A DNA stretch of 64,000 bases from Acetobacteraceae bacterium H6797 (GTDB lineage: Bacteria > Pseudomonadota > Alphaproteobacteria > Acetobacterales > Acetobacteraceae): positions 496,001 through 560,000 of the forward strand of contig JADFCQ010000004.1 of assembly GCA_015223225.1 (NCBI GenBank), written 5' to 3'. Shown in pieces: positions 30,222-39,550 of the stretch (its first letter is position 1; every line of letters starts with the position of its first letter). Under the pieces are notes generated by a model that had not been told where the DNA came from, searched no databases, and worked only from the letters and a program-made list of their open reading frames with translations. The position numbers and the translations under genes were made by a program.

Positions 30222-31552
30222 TGGGCGGCTTCCATCATGCGGTTATGCTCCCGATCGGCGAGATCGAGGCTCTGGTCGAGAATATCGAGAAGGGTCGCGG
30301 ATTCCGCCTCGCTGATCACGAGCGGGGGCGCGAGGAAAAGCGAGGTCTGCTCGCCGCTGGTGCCGATCACCGCGCCCTTCTGCAACGCGAGATCGGCCAC
30401 GCGCGAGGCGACGGGCGCGTCGGGCGTATCGGCGAGCCATTGGCGCCAGTTCGGGCCATGCAGCTCGATGGTCCAATGCAGGCCCTGGCCCGCGACGCGC
30501 GAGACGCTGGGGTGGCGCTCGGCGATTTCCTTGAGACGGCGGGCGTAGAAGGCTTCGAGCGTCTTCACGCGCGCGAGGATGTCTTCCTCATGCAGGATGC
30601 GCAGATAGGCGCTGACGGCGGCCATGGCGAGCGGATGGCCACGGAGGGTGCCGTAATTCTGCCAGCTCGCGCCTTCGAGCCGCTTCACCACCTCCTTGGA
30701 GAGCAGCACGGCGGCGACGGAAATCGAGCCACCGCCGAGGCCCTTGCCGAGGGTGACGATATCGGGGCGGCTGCCGCCATCCTGGAAGGCGAAGGGGCGG
30801 CCAGCGCGGCCAAGGCCGGTCACGACCTCATCGGCGATCCAAAGCGCGCCGTTCTCCCTGGCGATGGCGGCGACGGCATCCTGATAGTCGCCATCGTGGT
30901 AGAATCCGCCCTGGGTATAGTCGAGGATCACGGCGGCGGATTGCGCCAGCATGGCGGGCGCATCGGCCAGGCGCTCATAGAGCGGCCGCGGCGGATTGGC
31001 CGCGGCTTCGGCGGCGCTGCGGTAGAGGGCGCCGTCTGGCGCGGGCAGAACATGCACGGGCGCGCAAGGGAAAGGCAGGCGCGCGCCGCCCACGGCCTCC
31101 GGGGCCGCGAGGCCACCATGCCAATGCGGCTGCGTCGTCACGTCGCGCGAAAGGCCGACCAGGCCGTGATAGGCACGCTCGCGCGTCGCGATGGGCTGGC
31201 GACCGGTCAGGGCCTGGGCAAGCGAGAGCGCGATGTCATTGGCCTCGCTGCCCGAGAGGCAGAAGCGGACGGCGCCCGCCCAATGTTCCTCGCCATTGAG
31301 GCCGTATTCGAAGAAATCCTCGGCGGCCTGGTCGCGCCCCGCCCAGCTCCAGCCTTCGCTGACCATGGGCAGGCCCGCGGCCTCGCGCAGGGCGGCCGCC
31401 ATGCGCGGATGGCCATGGCCGAGGGGGCCGCCGGTATTGCTGCCATCGAGCACGCGGCGCCCATCGGCGAGGTGGAAATAGACGCCCTCGCCGCCGATGA
31501 CGCGCGGCGCCTCGGTGCCGGCGTTCAGACCCGTGCGCAGCAGCCTGCCCAT
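30218..31552 (-). CDS. Class III (omega) PLP-dependent aminotransferase
   Basis: The 444-residue enzyme has SGSEANDIALSLAQALTGR, RAYHGLVGLS, ALWIADEVVTGLGRAGRPFAF and the PLP lysine K270 in VTLGKGLGGGSIS. Class III members transfer terminal amino groups (4-aminobutyrate, beta-alanine, taurine) or act as aminomutases. It starts the aminotransferase-NTF2-hydratase run. A MocR regulator upstream is a common partner of such enzymes. An inverted repeat lies 43 nt before the start. Confidence 0.9.
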   Translation of the reverse strand: MGRLLRTGLNAGTEAPRVIGGEGVYFHLADGRRVLDGSNTGGPLGHGHPRMAAALREAAGLPMVSEGWSWAGRDQAAEDFFEYGLNGEEHWAGAVRFCLSGSEANDIALSLAQALTGRQPIATRERAYHGLVGLSRDVTTQPHWHGGLAAPEAVGGARLPFPCAPVHVLPAPDGALYRSAAEAAANPPRPLYERLADAPAMLAQSAAVILDYTQGGFYHDGDYQDAVAAIARENGALWIADEVVTGLGRAGRPFAFQDGGSRPDIVTLGKGLGGGSISVAAVLLSKEVVKRLEGASWQNYGTLRGHPLAMAAVSAYLRILHEEDILARVKTLEAFYARRLKEIAERHPSVSRVAGQGLHWTIELHGPNWRQWLADTPDAPVASRVADLALQKGAVIGTSGEQTSLFLAPPLVISEAESATLLDILDQSLDLADREHNRMMEAAQ

Positions 31553-31594
31553 CGCATGCCCCCTTATCGATGCGCGGGCAGGTTAGTCGCGGGC

Positions 31595-31617
31595 ACTGGC
31601 ACCCAGACAGCGCCAGT
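31595..31617. promoter_or_regulatory. Inverted repeat before the class III aminotransferase
   Basis: ACTGGC (31595-31600) and GCCAGT (31612-31617) are perfect 6-bp arms 11 nt apart in the 89-nt gap before the aminotransferase. It could be a binding site for the nearby MocR protein; this is a guess from position. Confidence 0.35.
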
Positions 31618-31641
31618 TCCCACCTAAAGGGGTGAGCCAGA

Positions 31642-32700
31642 TTAGCCCGCGGTGATCACGCGGCGGCGCCATTGGACACCGATATTGTCACGGATCTTGG
31701 CGACGTCGAGCCAGTTCACCGGCAGCCAGGAATTCATCTGCTCCGGCGTCGCCAGCAGCGGCTTCGCCTCGTCGCTGAGCACGGCCTTGGTGTTCACGGG
31801 GCCATAGAACATGCGGTTGGAGAAGGCTGCCTGGGCTTCGGCGCTGAGCGCGTAAGCGATGAATTCCCGCGAGGCTTCCTGATTGGCGCTGCCCTTGACC
31901 ACGTTGATCGTGTTCATGATGGCGACGGAGCCTTCCTTAGGCACGACGGAAGCGATCTTGCCGGGGTTCTGCTTCGCATAGAGCTGGGCGCGGGCGTTCC
32001 AGCCATGGCCGAGCGAGGAGGTGCCGTTGAGGATGAAGGTATAGGCGTCGGGCTTCGGGTCGAAGGTCAGCACATTCGGCGCCATATCGGCCATGGCGTT
32101 GATGCCCTTGGTGACGGAGCGCATATAGTCGCGCTCGCCTTCCATCATATTGGCGAGCAGCACCATGGAGACGCCGCCCAGATCGGGCACGCCGGTGATG
32201 GTGACCTTGCCCTTGAGCGCCGGGTTCCAGAACTCGCGCCAGGAGGTTGGCGCGGGGTTCACGCGCTCCGGCGAGTAGATCATCACCAGATGGTCGAAGG
32301 TGACGGCAGGGCCGGCGACGCCGGGCTGGAAGGCGCGGTCGGACAGCTCGCTCAGCACGGGCATGGAATCGCGCGGGATGATCTCGAACAGGCCCTCATC
32401 GGTCGCGGCCTTGGCGAAGGTCAGGTCGAAGAGCGTGACGTCGAGCTGGGGCGCGTTCTTCTGGGCGCGCAGCATGCCGAGCATCTGGGCCGAGCCGGGC
32501 GTGCCGTAGTAATTCACCTTGATGCCGGGATGGGCTTTCATGAAAGGCTCGATCACAGCCGGCACGTAATTCTGCTCGAAGAGGCCGCTATAGGCGCAGA
32601 CGGTGATGGTCCGCTGCTGGGCGAGCGCCGGGCGGGCCAGCGGGCTGACGGCGGCGGCCGTGGCGAGGCCCAGGCCGAACTGTCGGCGGGTGAGTGACAT
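31642..32700 (-). CDS. Extracellular solute-binding protein (polyamine/iron type), Tat-exported
   Basis: The 352-residue protein begins MSLTRRQFGLGLATAAAVSP, a twin-arginine signal with an ALA cleavage site, so it is folded before export to the periplasm. The mature part resembles PotD/FbpA-type binding proteins: TITVCAYSGLFEQNYVPAVI, FEIIPRDSMPVLSEL, VTFDHLVMIYSPERVNP, and SWREFWNPALKGKVTI. No matching permease or ATPase of that class is nearby; the Dpp sets in this block are of another type. Confidence 0.87.
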   Translation of the reverse strand: MSLTRRQFGLGLATAAAVSPLARPALAQQRTITVCAYSGLFEQNYVPAVIEPFMKAHPGIKVNYYGTPGSAQMLGMLRAQKNAPQLDVTLFDLTFAKAATDEGLFEIIPRDSMPVLSELSDRAFQPGVAGPAVTFDHLVMIYSPERVNPAPTSWREFWNPALKGKVTITGVPDLGGVSMVLLANMMEGERDYMRSVTKGINAMADMAPNVLTFDPKPDAYTFILNGTSSLGHGWNARAQLYAKQNPGKIASVVPKEGSVAIMNTINVVKGSANQEASREFIAYALSAEAQAAFSNRMFYGPVNTKAVLSDEAKPLLATPEQMNSWLPVNWLDVAKIRDNIGVQWRRRVITAG

Positions 32701-32754
32701 TGGCGGTGCTCCCGATTCTGAAGGGCGAAGACTAGGCGCGGCGCGCCATGCGAG

Positions 32755-34206
32755 TCAGCCCTTGAGGTGCTGGGCCACCGTGGCCAGGCGCGGCATGGCC
32801 TCGGCGGCATCGAGGCGGCCATAGCCGATGATGAGGCCCTGGCGGTCAGGCTCACCAAGATAGCATTGCGAGAGGGGCTGGATGAAATTGCCGCTTCGCC
32901 GGGTTCGGGCCGAGGCCTCGCGGTCGCTCATGCGGGCGGCCATGGCGGGGGTGAAGAGCGCCGTCAGATGCAGCCCGGCAGCCGTGGGAGCGACCTCCAA
33001 CTCGTCAGGCAACAACGTGCGCAGGGCATGCAGCACCGCCTGCTGGCGCTCGGCATAGAGCTTCCGCATCCGGCGCAGATAGCGCAGCAGATGGCCCTGG
33101 TTGAGGAATTCCGCGAGCGCGGGCTGGGCGGTGCCGGCGCTATGCACGTCGATCCGCGCGCGCCCCTTGCCGAAAGCCTCCACGAAGCGCGCGCTGGCGA
33201 CGAGATAGCCCAGGCGCAGGCTCGGCATCATGACCTTCGAGAACGTGCCGAGATAGACCACGCGTCCGTGCCGATCGAGCGACTTCAGCGAGGCGACCAT
33301 GCTGTCACGATGGCGGAATTCGGAATTGTAGTCGTCCTCGATGATCCAGGCACCGTTCTCACGCGCCCATTCCAGCAATTCCAGCCGCCTTTCCAGCCCC
33401 ATGGAGACGCCGAGCGGGAATTGGTGCGAGGGCGTGACCACGACGAGCTTGGCGCGCGGCGCCCGGCGGATGCCTTCCGCGACGATGAGGCCCTTCTCGT
33501 CCACCGGCACGGGCACGAGCTTGGCGCCCGCGGCCTTGAGGCTCCAGCGGGCCTCGATGAAGCCGGGTTCCTCGACCCAGACCTCGTCGCCGGGGTCGAG
33601 CAGCATGCGGCAGCAGAGGTCGAGCGCGCCGGAACTGGCGGGGGTGATCACCACCTCCTCCGGGCGGCAGAGCAGGCCGCGCACGGCGCCGAGGAATTCT
33701 GCCGTAGCCTCGCGCAGCGGCTGCCAGCCGAGGGGCGACATGTCGATACAGGCCGAGCGCAGCGGGTTATGCCAGCTCTGGCGCAGAAGGCGGGCCCAGA
33801 TCTCGAAAGGGAATTCGGCGATGTCGGGCGTGCCGGGGCTGAAGGGGGAGCCGGGCTCGAAGACGTAATCCGTCGCGAGCAACGAGCGCCAGCGGTCGGA
33901 GAGCCATTCGCCATCGGGCGGCGGCTCCTCGCTGGGCGGCGCGGCACCCGGGGCATGGGCGATTTCCGCCACGCGGACGCCGCCGCGCGGGGTGGAGAGC
34001 AGATAGCCCTCGGCATAGAGCAGATCACAGGCCGCAAGCACGATGGCGCGGGAGCAGCCCAGTTCGCCCGCGATCTCGCGCGAGCCGGCCAGGCGGGTGC
34101 CGGCGGGCAGGCTGCCTTCCAGGATGCGCTGGCGCAGATGGGCGGCCACCTGCTGGTAGAGAGGCATATCCGCCCCTCTGTCCAGCAGCATCCCGGCCAT
34201 GGACAT
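32755..34206 (-). CDS. MocR-type GntR regulator with aminotransferase domain
   Basis: The 483-residue protein joins an N-terminal GntR winged helix (MPLYQQVAAHLRQRILEGSL then AGSREIAGELGCSRAIV) to a class I aminotransferase-like domain with ITPASSGALDLC, EEPGFIEARW, WIIEDDYNSEFR and the PLP lysine in GTFSKVMMPSLRLGY. Such proteins sense PLP with an amino compound and control transport or transaminase genes. The start is uncertain (ATG 34206 or 34200); neither has a strong ribosome site. It lies 22 nt after hyuB and 54 nt before the binding protein. Confidence 0.88.
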   Translation of the reverse strand: MSMAGMLLDRGADMPLYQQVAAHLRQRILEGSLPAGTRLAGSREIAGELGCSRAIVLAACDLLYAEGYLLSTPRGGVRVAEIAHAPGAAPPSEEPPPDGEWLSDRWRSLLATDYVFEPGSPFSPGTPDIAEFPFEIWARLLRQSWHNPLRSACIDMSPLGWQPLREATAEFLGAVRGLLCRPEEVVITPASSGALDLCCRMLLDPGDEVWVEEPGFIEARWSLKAAGAKLVPVPVDEKGLIVAEGIRRAPRAKLVVVTPSHQFPLGVSMGLERRLELLEWARENGAWIIEDDYNSEFRHRDSMVASLKSLDRHGRVVYLGTFSKVMMPSLRLGYLVASARFVEAFGKGRARIDVHSAGTAQPALAEFLNQGHLLRYLRRMRKLYAERQQAVLHALRTLLPDELEVAPTAAGLHLTALFTPAMAARMSDREASARTRRSGNFIQPLSQCYLGEPDRQGLIIGYGRLDAAEAMPRLATVAQHLKG

Positions 34207-34228
34207 GCGCCGGCCGGCGGCGGCCGTT

Positions 34229-35806
34229 CTAGCCGGGCGCGCCATAGCCGCCGCCGCCGCAGGTCTCGATGGTGACGAGATCGCCCTGCTTCAGCAGCAT
34301 ATTGCCCTTGCCGGTGATGGTCGTGACCTCGCCATCGCGTTCGAGCGTGACGGCGAAGGGCGCGCCGGGCTCGGCGCCTTGCAGGCCGAAGGGCGGAATG
34401 GCGCAGCGCTCCACGCAACTCGTGAGCCACATGCTCGGCACCATGATGCGATAGCTGCGGATGACACCGTCGCCGCCGCTGAACTGCCCCTTCCCGCCCG
34501 AGCCGCGCCGGATGGATTGGCGCTCGACGCGGATGGCGTAATTCGCCTCGATCATCTCCGCCGGAGTATTGGAGGTATTGGTGAGATGCACGCGCACGGC
34601 CGGGCAACCGTCACGATCATGCCGCGCGCCCTCGCCGCCGCCATGCACCTCGTAGAGCATACGCCAGGGCTGACCCGGGCGCGGTTCGGCGAAGGCGAGC
34701 AGGCCGGACGTGGCCGGACCGCCGGCCGAGAGGCGCGTCGGGATGACCACTTCCATCGCGCGGAACATGGCATCCACGATGCGCATCGAGGTCTCGTGGT
34801 TGCCCGCCGCGATGGGCGCGTCCCAGCCCGGATCGAGCATGGAGCCGGGGCGGGTCACGATGTTCAGCGGGCGGAGGGCGCCGGCATTCTGCTGCATGTC
34901 CCGCCCGCTCATCACCCGCATGGAATAGGCCACGGCGGATTTCGCGATGAAGGAGGTCGTGTTGCAGAAATTGCTGACGCGATCATCGGAGCCGGAGAGG
35001 TCGATGGTCGCCTCGTCACCTCGGATCGCGATGCGGACATGGACGCGGGCGGGGCGGCCATCGGGGCCGCCATCGTCGAGGAAATCCTCACCCTCGTAGT
35101 CACCATCGGGAATGTCGCGCAGCGCCTCGCGCATCTCGGCTTCCGAGAGGTCATGCAGGCGCGAGAGGCTTTCGAGGAAAACCTCGGTGCCATGGGCCGC
35201 GCAAAGCTCGTGGATGCGGCGCTCGGCGGCGCGGGTCGCCGAGATCTGGGCGAGAAGATCGCCCTCGCAGGCCACCGGATCGCGCACATTATACAGGATG
35301 AAGTCCAGCACCGGGCGGTTCAGCCCTTCCGGCGTGGTGATGGGCATGGGCGGGATGCGGATGGCTTCCTGATAGGTATCCACCGCCGTCGCAAGATAGC
35401 TGCCCGGCCAGGTGCCGCCGACATCGGGCCAATGCGCGAGGGAGAGCGCGAAGGCGACGATCCGGCCATCGACGAAGACGGGGCGCGCCACCTTCACGTC
35501 GTTCAGGTGGTTACCGCCGAGGGAGCCGATATTGTAGATGAAGCTGTCGCCCTCGCGCATCGAAGCGGCGGGGATCACCTTCAGCAATTCGATGATCGTA
35601 TAGGCCATAGCGCCGAGATGGACGGGGATGTCCTTCCCCTGCCCCACCAGCCCGCCCGCGGCATCGGTGATGGAGGAGGAGAGATCCCCCGCCTCGCGCA
35701 GCAGCGGCGAGCGGGCGGAGCGGGTCATGACGAGGCTCATTTCCTCGGCCGCGGCGGAAAGCCCGTGGCGGATGACCTCGACGACGAAGGGATCGAGCGT
35801 GCTCAT
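34229..35806 (-). CDS. hyuB: N-methylhydantoinase/oxoprolinase B subunit
   Basis: HyuB works with HyuA in ATP-dependent opening of hydantoin or 5-oxoproline rings. The 525-residue protein has EVIRHGLSAAAEEMSLVMTR at the N-terminus, the GDSFIYNIGSLGGNHLNDV region, SGSDDRVSNFCNTT, and a Gly-rich end (TIETCGGGGYGAPG) usual for the family. The ATG at 35806 overlaps the hyuA stop by 4 nt. Related subunits also make acetone carboxylase, so the ring substrate is unproven. Confidence 0.9.
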   Translation of the reverse strand: MSTLDPFVVEVIRHGLSAAAEEMSLVMTRSARSPLLREAGDLSSSITDAAGGLVGQGKDIPVHLGAMAYTIIELLKVIPAASMREGDSFIYNIGSLGGNHLNDVKVARPVFVDGRIVAFALSLAHWPDVGGTWPGSYLATAVDTYQEAIRIPPMPITTPEGLNRPVLDFILYNVRDPVACEGDLLAQISATRAAERRIHELCAAHGTEVFLESLSRLHDLSEAEMREALRDIPDGDYEGEDFLDDGGPDGRPARVHVRIAIRGDEATIDLSGSDDRVSNFCNTTSFIAKSAVAYSMRVMSGRDMQQNAGALRPLNIVTRPGSMLDPGWDAPIAAGNHETSMRIVDAMFRAMEVVIPTRLSAGGPATSGLLAFAEPRPGQPWRMLYEVHGGGEGARHDRDGCPAVRVHLTNTSNTPAEMIEANYAIRVERQSIRRGSGGKGQFSGGDGVIRSYRIMVPSMWLTSCVERCAIPPFGLQGAEPGAPFAVTLERDGEVTTITGKGNMLLKQGDLVTIETCGGGGYGAPG

Positions 35807-37803
35807 GCCGCGCTCCTGGTGAGGAAGAGGTTGCCGGCCGCATCGCCCGTGGCCTGCCAGCCGGGCGGGATGATGGTGGTGGACCAGGCATCCTCGATGA
35901 TGGCGGGGCCCAGCGTGACGCCGCTGAGCGTCTCGCGCGCGACGATGGCGGTCGGCACGGTGCCGACGCCGGGGAAGGTGCAGTCGCGCAACCGCGCGGG
36001 GCGCATCGGGCGGCCCACATCGGGGCGGGCGAGCGAGGTGCTGCTCGCCTTGCGCGCCTGGATGCGCAGCGCCTCGATCATGCAGGGCTCGCTGGTCGAA
36101 TAGCCGAAAAGCTGGTCGTGGCGGCGATGGAAATCGGCCTCCAGCGCCGCCGGGTCCAGCGGCGTGGCGAAGGGCACGGGGAGGCTGTCGCTCTGCGCCT
36201 CGTAGCGCATGAGGGCGATATGCTCGATGGCGATACCGGCGGGCTCGACGCCATTGGCGATGAGCGGGTCGGTCGCTTCCTTCTCCATCTCCGCGACGCG
36301 GGCGGCGAAGTCCGTGCCGTCGAGGCCCGCGAGTGGCAGGCGGACGGTGCGCTGCTGGAGGAAGCTGAAATCGGCCGTGAGGCAGCCTAGCGCGGAGAAG
36401 GCGCTGGAAGCGGCGGGCACGATGACTTCCTTGAGCCCGTACATCTCGGCGAGGCCGGCCGCATGCATCGGGCCGCCGCCGCCGAAGGCGAGCAGCGCGC
36501 AATCGCGGCCATCGACGCCGCGCTCCACCGTGACGCGGCGGAGCGCGCGGGCCATGGCGGCATTGGCGACGCGGATGATGCCAAGCGCCGTATCCGGGAT
36601 GCTGAGGCCGAGCTGTTCCGCGATGGGCGCGATGACGCGCTTCGCCGCCTCGACATCGAGCGAGATGGTGTCGCCCAGCTTCGCCTCGGGGTCGAGATAG
36701 CCGAGCACGGCATTGGCATCGGTGATGGTCGGGCGCTGGCCGCCACGGCCATAGCAGGCGGGCCCGGGCTCGGAACCCGCGCTTTCGGGGCCGACCGAGA
36801 GGCCGCCGGGGCCGTTCTTCACGATGGAGCCGCCGCCCGCGCCGATGGAATGCACGGCGAGCATCGGCTGGCGCAGCGGGCGGCCGCCCATCATGCGCGT
36901 ATCGGTCATTTCCGCGACGCCATCGACGATGAGGCATACATCGGTCGTGGTGCCGCCCATGTCGAAGGTCAGCACGCGGGGCTTGCCCAGGTCCCGCGCC
37001 AGGCGGGCCGAGGCGGAGACGCCGGCGGCGGGGCCGGACATGGCCATGACCAGCGGGCGCAGCTTCACGGCAGGCACCGGCACCATGGCGCCGGCGGAGT
37101 GGAAGACCTGCAGCCCCGCGCCGATCGGCAGCTTCTCTTCCAGCTCTGTCAGATATTCGACGGCGATGGGCATGGCGGCGGCGTTGAACACGGTCGATGA
37201 GGTGCGCTCGTATTCGCGCGCCTCGGGGTTGATCTCATGCGAGACGCAGAGATGCGGCACCTCGCCCTTCAGGCGCTCGGCGAGCATCTTTTCATGCACG
37301 GGATTGGCATAGGCATGCAGCAGGGAGATGGCGACGCTCTTCGCTCCGCTCGCGCGGAGCCAGGCGATGAGGCGCTGGATCTCGGCCTCTTCCAGCGGTT
37401 CGATGACGGCGCCGGTGTGGTCCAGCCGTTCCTTCACGCCGAAGCACAGCTCATGCGGCACCAGAGGCGGCGCCTTGGGCGCGATATCGAGCCGGTAGAG
37501 TTCCTGGCGGCGGTAGCGGCCGATCTCGAGCACATCCTCGAAACCGGCGGTGGCGATCAGGGCGACTTTCGGCAGCCGCTCCTCCACCAGCGCATTGGTG
37601 ACGCGGGTGGTACCATGCACGAAGCGGCGCACATCGGCCTGGCCGAGGCCGACGGCGCCGAGGGCCTCCAGCATGGCCAGCACCGGCGCATGCGGCCGCG
37701 ACGGCACCTTGGCGATGCGCGTCTCGCCGCTATCCGGCCGCACCGCGATGATATCGGTGAAGGTGCCACCGATATCGGTGCCGATATCCCAGATCCTCGT
37801 CAC
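35803..37803 (-). CDS. hyuA: N-methylhydantoinase/oxoprolinase A subunit
   Basis: HyuA is the ATP-binding subunit that phosphorylates the ring carbonyl. The 666-residue protein starts with DIGTDIGGTFTDIIAV, an ASKHA phosphate-binding motif, and continues with HGTTRVTNALVEERLP, HEINPEAREYERTSST, TFDMGGTTTDVCLI, HSIGAGGGSI and LLAFGGGGPMHAAGLAEMYG. The GTG at 37803 with GGAG upstream is chosen over a TTG eight codons earlier. It is coupled to hyuB by a 4-nt overlap, and a hairpin separates it from the upstream transporter operon. Confidence 0.91.
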   Translation of the reverse strand: MTRIWDIGTDIGGTFTDIIAVRPDSGETRIAKVPSRPHAPVLAMLEALGAVGLGQADVRRFVHGTTRVTNALVEERLPKVALIATAGFEDVLEIGRYRRQELYRLDIAPKAPPLVPHELCFGVKERLDHTGAVIEPLEEAEIQRLIAWLRASGAKSVAISLLHAYANPVHEKMLAERLKGEVPHLCVSHEINPEAREYERTSSTVFNAAAMPIAVEYLTELEEKLPIGAGLQVFHSAGAMVPVPAVKLRPLVMAMSGPAAGVSASARLARDLGKPRVLTFDMGGTTTDVCLIVDGVAEMTDTRMMGGRPLRQPMLAVHSIGAGGGSIVKNGPGGLSVGPESAGSEPGPACYGRGGQRPTITDANAVLGYLDPEAKLGDTISLDVEAAKRVIAPIAEQLGLSIPDTALGIIRVANAAMARALRRVTVERGVDGRDCALLAFGGGGPMHAAGLAEMYGLKEVIVPAASSAFSALGCLTADFSFLQQRTVRLPLAGLDGTDFAARVAEMEKEATDPLIANGVEPAGIAIEHIALMRYEAQSDSLPVPFATPLDPAALEADFHRRHDQLFGYSTSEPCMIEALRIQARKASSTSLARPDVGRPMRPARLRDCTFPGVGTVPTAIVARETLSGVTLGPAIIEDAWSTTIIPPGWQATGDAAGNLFLTRSAA

Positions 37804-37877
37804 CCGCCTCGTCTCCCAATCGTGCAATCTGGTTCAAGGCTAGGCCGCAAAACTGCGCCGTGACAGAACCAGGTTCA

Positions 37878-37907
37878 TCGAAATGGCGGGCCGAACTGGC
37901 CCGCCAT
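37878..37907 (-). terminator. Hairpin after the second Dpp ATPase gene
   Basis: Read leftward, ATGGCGGGCC (37907-37898 strand complement) pairs with GGCCCGCCAT across a 5-nt loop, then TTTCGAT follows. It starts 3 nt past the ATPase stop and before hyuA. Confidence 0.6.
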
Positions 37908-37909
37908 CG

Positions 37910-39550
37910 TCACGCTGCCGCCGCTTCCGGATCGAAATGCGGAATGGCGGCGAGCAGCTCGCGCGTATACGCGTCGGCCGGGCTTTCGAAGAGCGCGTCG
38001 CTCGGCCCCTGCTCCACGATGCGGCCCTGACGCAGCACGACCGTGCGCTCGCACATCATGCGCACGACGTTGAGGTCATGGCTGACGAAGAGGAAGGCGA
38101 GGCCCTCCTCGCGGCGAAGATCGTCGAGCAGCTTCAGGATCACCGCCTGTACCGAGACGTCGAGGGCCGCCGTCGGCTCGTCCAGCACCAGCAGCCGGGG
38201 CTTGACCGCGATGGCGCGCGCGATGCCGATGCGCGCCTTCTGGCCGCCCGAGAGCTGATGCGGGAAGCGGGTGAGCAAGTCGGCGGGCAGGCCCGCGCGC
38301 CTCGCCACTTCCTCCACGCGCCCCCGAAGTTCCGCCGCATTCTCAATGCCCACGAGCCGCTGGAGCGGATGCGCGATGCAGTCGAAGGCGGTGAAGCGCG
38401 GGTTCAGGCTCTCATGCGGGTCCTGGAAGACGATCTGGATCTCGCGGCGATAGGCCGAGGCGTGGAAATCCCGCGCCGGCAGCGTGCCGATATCCTCGCC
38501 GTTGAAGATGATGTCCCCGCTCGTGCGGTCGATCAGGCGGCAGATGAGGCGCGAGATGGTGCTCTTGCCCGAGCCGCTTTCGCCCACCAGGCCGAGGCTT
38601 TCGCCGGGGCGCAGGCTGAAGGAGACATCGTCGACGGCCGTGACGCCGTCATATTGCTTCACCAGCCCGTTCACCTCGAGCAGCGGCGCGGCGCCGGCGC
38701 GTTCGGGCGGGCGGACGATGGGCGGGCGCGGCGGCTCGCCCACCAGTTCTTCGACCGTGGAACGGGGCGTGGGCGAGGCGGCGACGAGGCGCTGCGTATA
38801 GGGATGCTGCGGCATGCTGAAGAGCTGCCGCGCGGGCGCGCGCTCGACGATCAGGCCTTGCTGCATCACCGCGACATCGGCGCAATATTGCGCGGCGAGG
38901 CCGAGATCATGCGTGATGAGGATCATGCCCATGCCGCGCTCGGCGGTGAGCCGGGCCAGCAGGTCCATCACCGTCTTCTGCGTGGTGACGTCGAGCCCCG
39001 TGGTGGGCTCGTCGGCGATGAGCAGCGAGGGTTCGCGCGCGATGGCCATGGCCATCATCACGCGCTGGCACATGCCGCCCGACAGCTCGTGCGGATAGGC
39101 ATTGAAGCGCTTGTCCGGGTCACGGATCAGCACGGCGTTGAGCAAGCCGAGCGCCTTCTCGCGCAGGGCCGCCTTCGACAGGCCGGTATCGGGCCCGAGC
39201 GCGTCCATCACCTGCTGGCCGATGCCGCGAATGGGGTTGAGCGCCCCGCGCGCGTTCTGGAAGACCATGGAGATGGCATTGCCGCGCAGGGCCATCATCT
39301 CCTTCATCCCGGCGCGGGTGATGTCCTGCCCCCGGAAGCGGATGCGGCCCTGGACGATGCGCCCGGCATGGTCGAGCAGCTGCGTGACGGCATAGGCCGT
39401 GACGGATTTACCCGAGCCGCTCTCGCCGACGATGCCGAGCGTGCCGCCCGGCGCGAGGTCAAAGGAAATGCCGCGCACGGCCTTCACCTCACCCCGGCGG
39501 GTGTTGAAGGAGACGTGCAGGTCCTCGATACTGAGCAGGGGCGCGGTCAT
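37910..39550 (-). CDS. Dipeptide-type ABC transporter ATPase, fused DppD-DppF (set 2)
   Basis: The 546-residue protein contains two complete ATPase domains that in many bacteria are separate DppD and DppF. Domain 1 has GESGSGKS at 42-49, LSGGMCQR at 157-164 and LLIADEPTTGLD near 177; domain 2 has GESGSGKST at 323-331, LSGGQKAR at 433-440 and LLVLDEPTAALD near 453. It powers import by the adjacent permeases, with which it overlaps by 4 nt. A close paralogue lies at 42175. Confidence 0.94.
   Translation of the reverse strand: MTAPLLSIEDLHVSFNTRRGEVKAVRGISFDLAPGGTLGIVGESGSGKSVTAYAVTQLLDHAGRIVQGRIRFRGQDITRAGMKEMMALRGNAISMVFQNARGALNPIRGIGQQVMDALGPDTGLSKAALREKALGLLNAVLIRDPDKRFNAYPHELSGGMCQRVMMAMAIAREPSLLIADEPTTGLDVTTQKTVMDLLARLTAERGMGMILITHDLGLAAQYCADVAVMQQGLIVERAPARQLFSMPQHPYTQRLVAASPTPRSTVEELVGEPPRPPIVRPPERAGAAPLLEVNGLVKQYDGVTAVDDVSFSLRPGESLGLVGESGSGKSTISRLICRLIDRTSGDIIFNGEDIGTLPARDFHASAYRREIQIVFQDPHESLNPRFTAFDCIAHPLQRLVGIENAAELRGRVEEVARRAGLPADLLTRFPHQLSGGQKARIGIARAIAVKPRLLVLDEPTAALDVSVQAVILKLLDDLRREEGLAFLFVSHDLNVVRMMCERTVVLRQGRIVEQGPSDALFESPADAYTRELLAAIPHFDPEAAAA

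Noticed and set aside
35807-36937. N-terminal extension of HyuB into the hyuA gene
   Set aside because: The upstream part is a shadow of hyuA in another frame; the ATG at 35806 gives the normal HyuB start and overlaps the hyuA stop by 4 nt.
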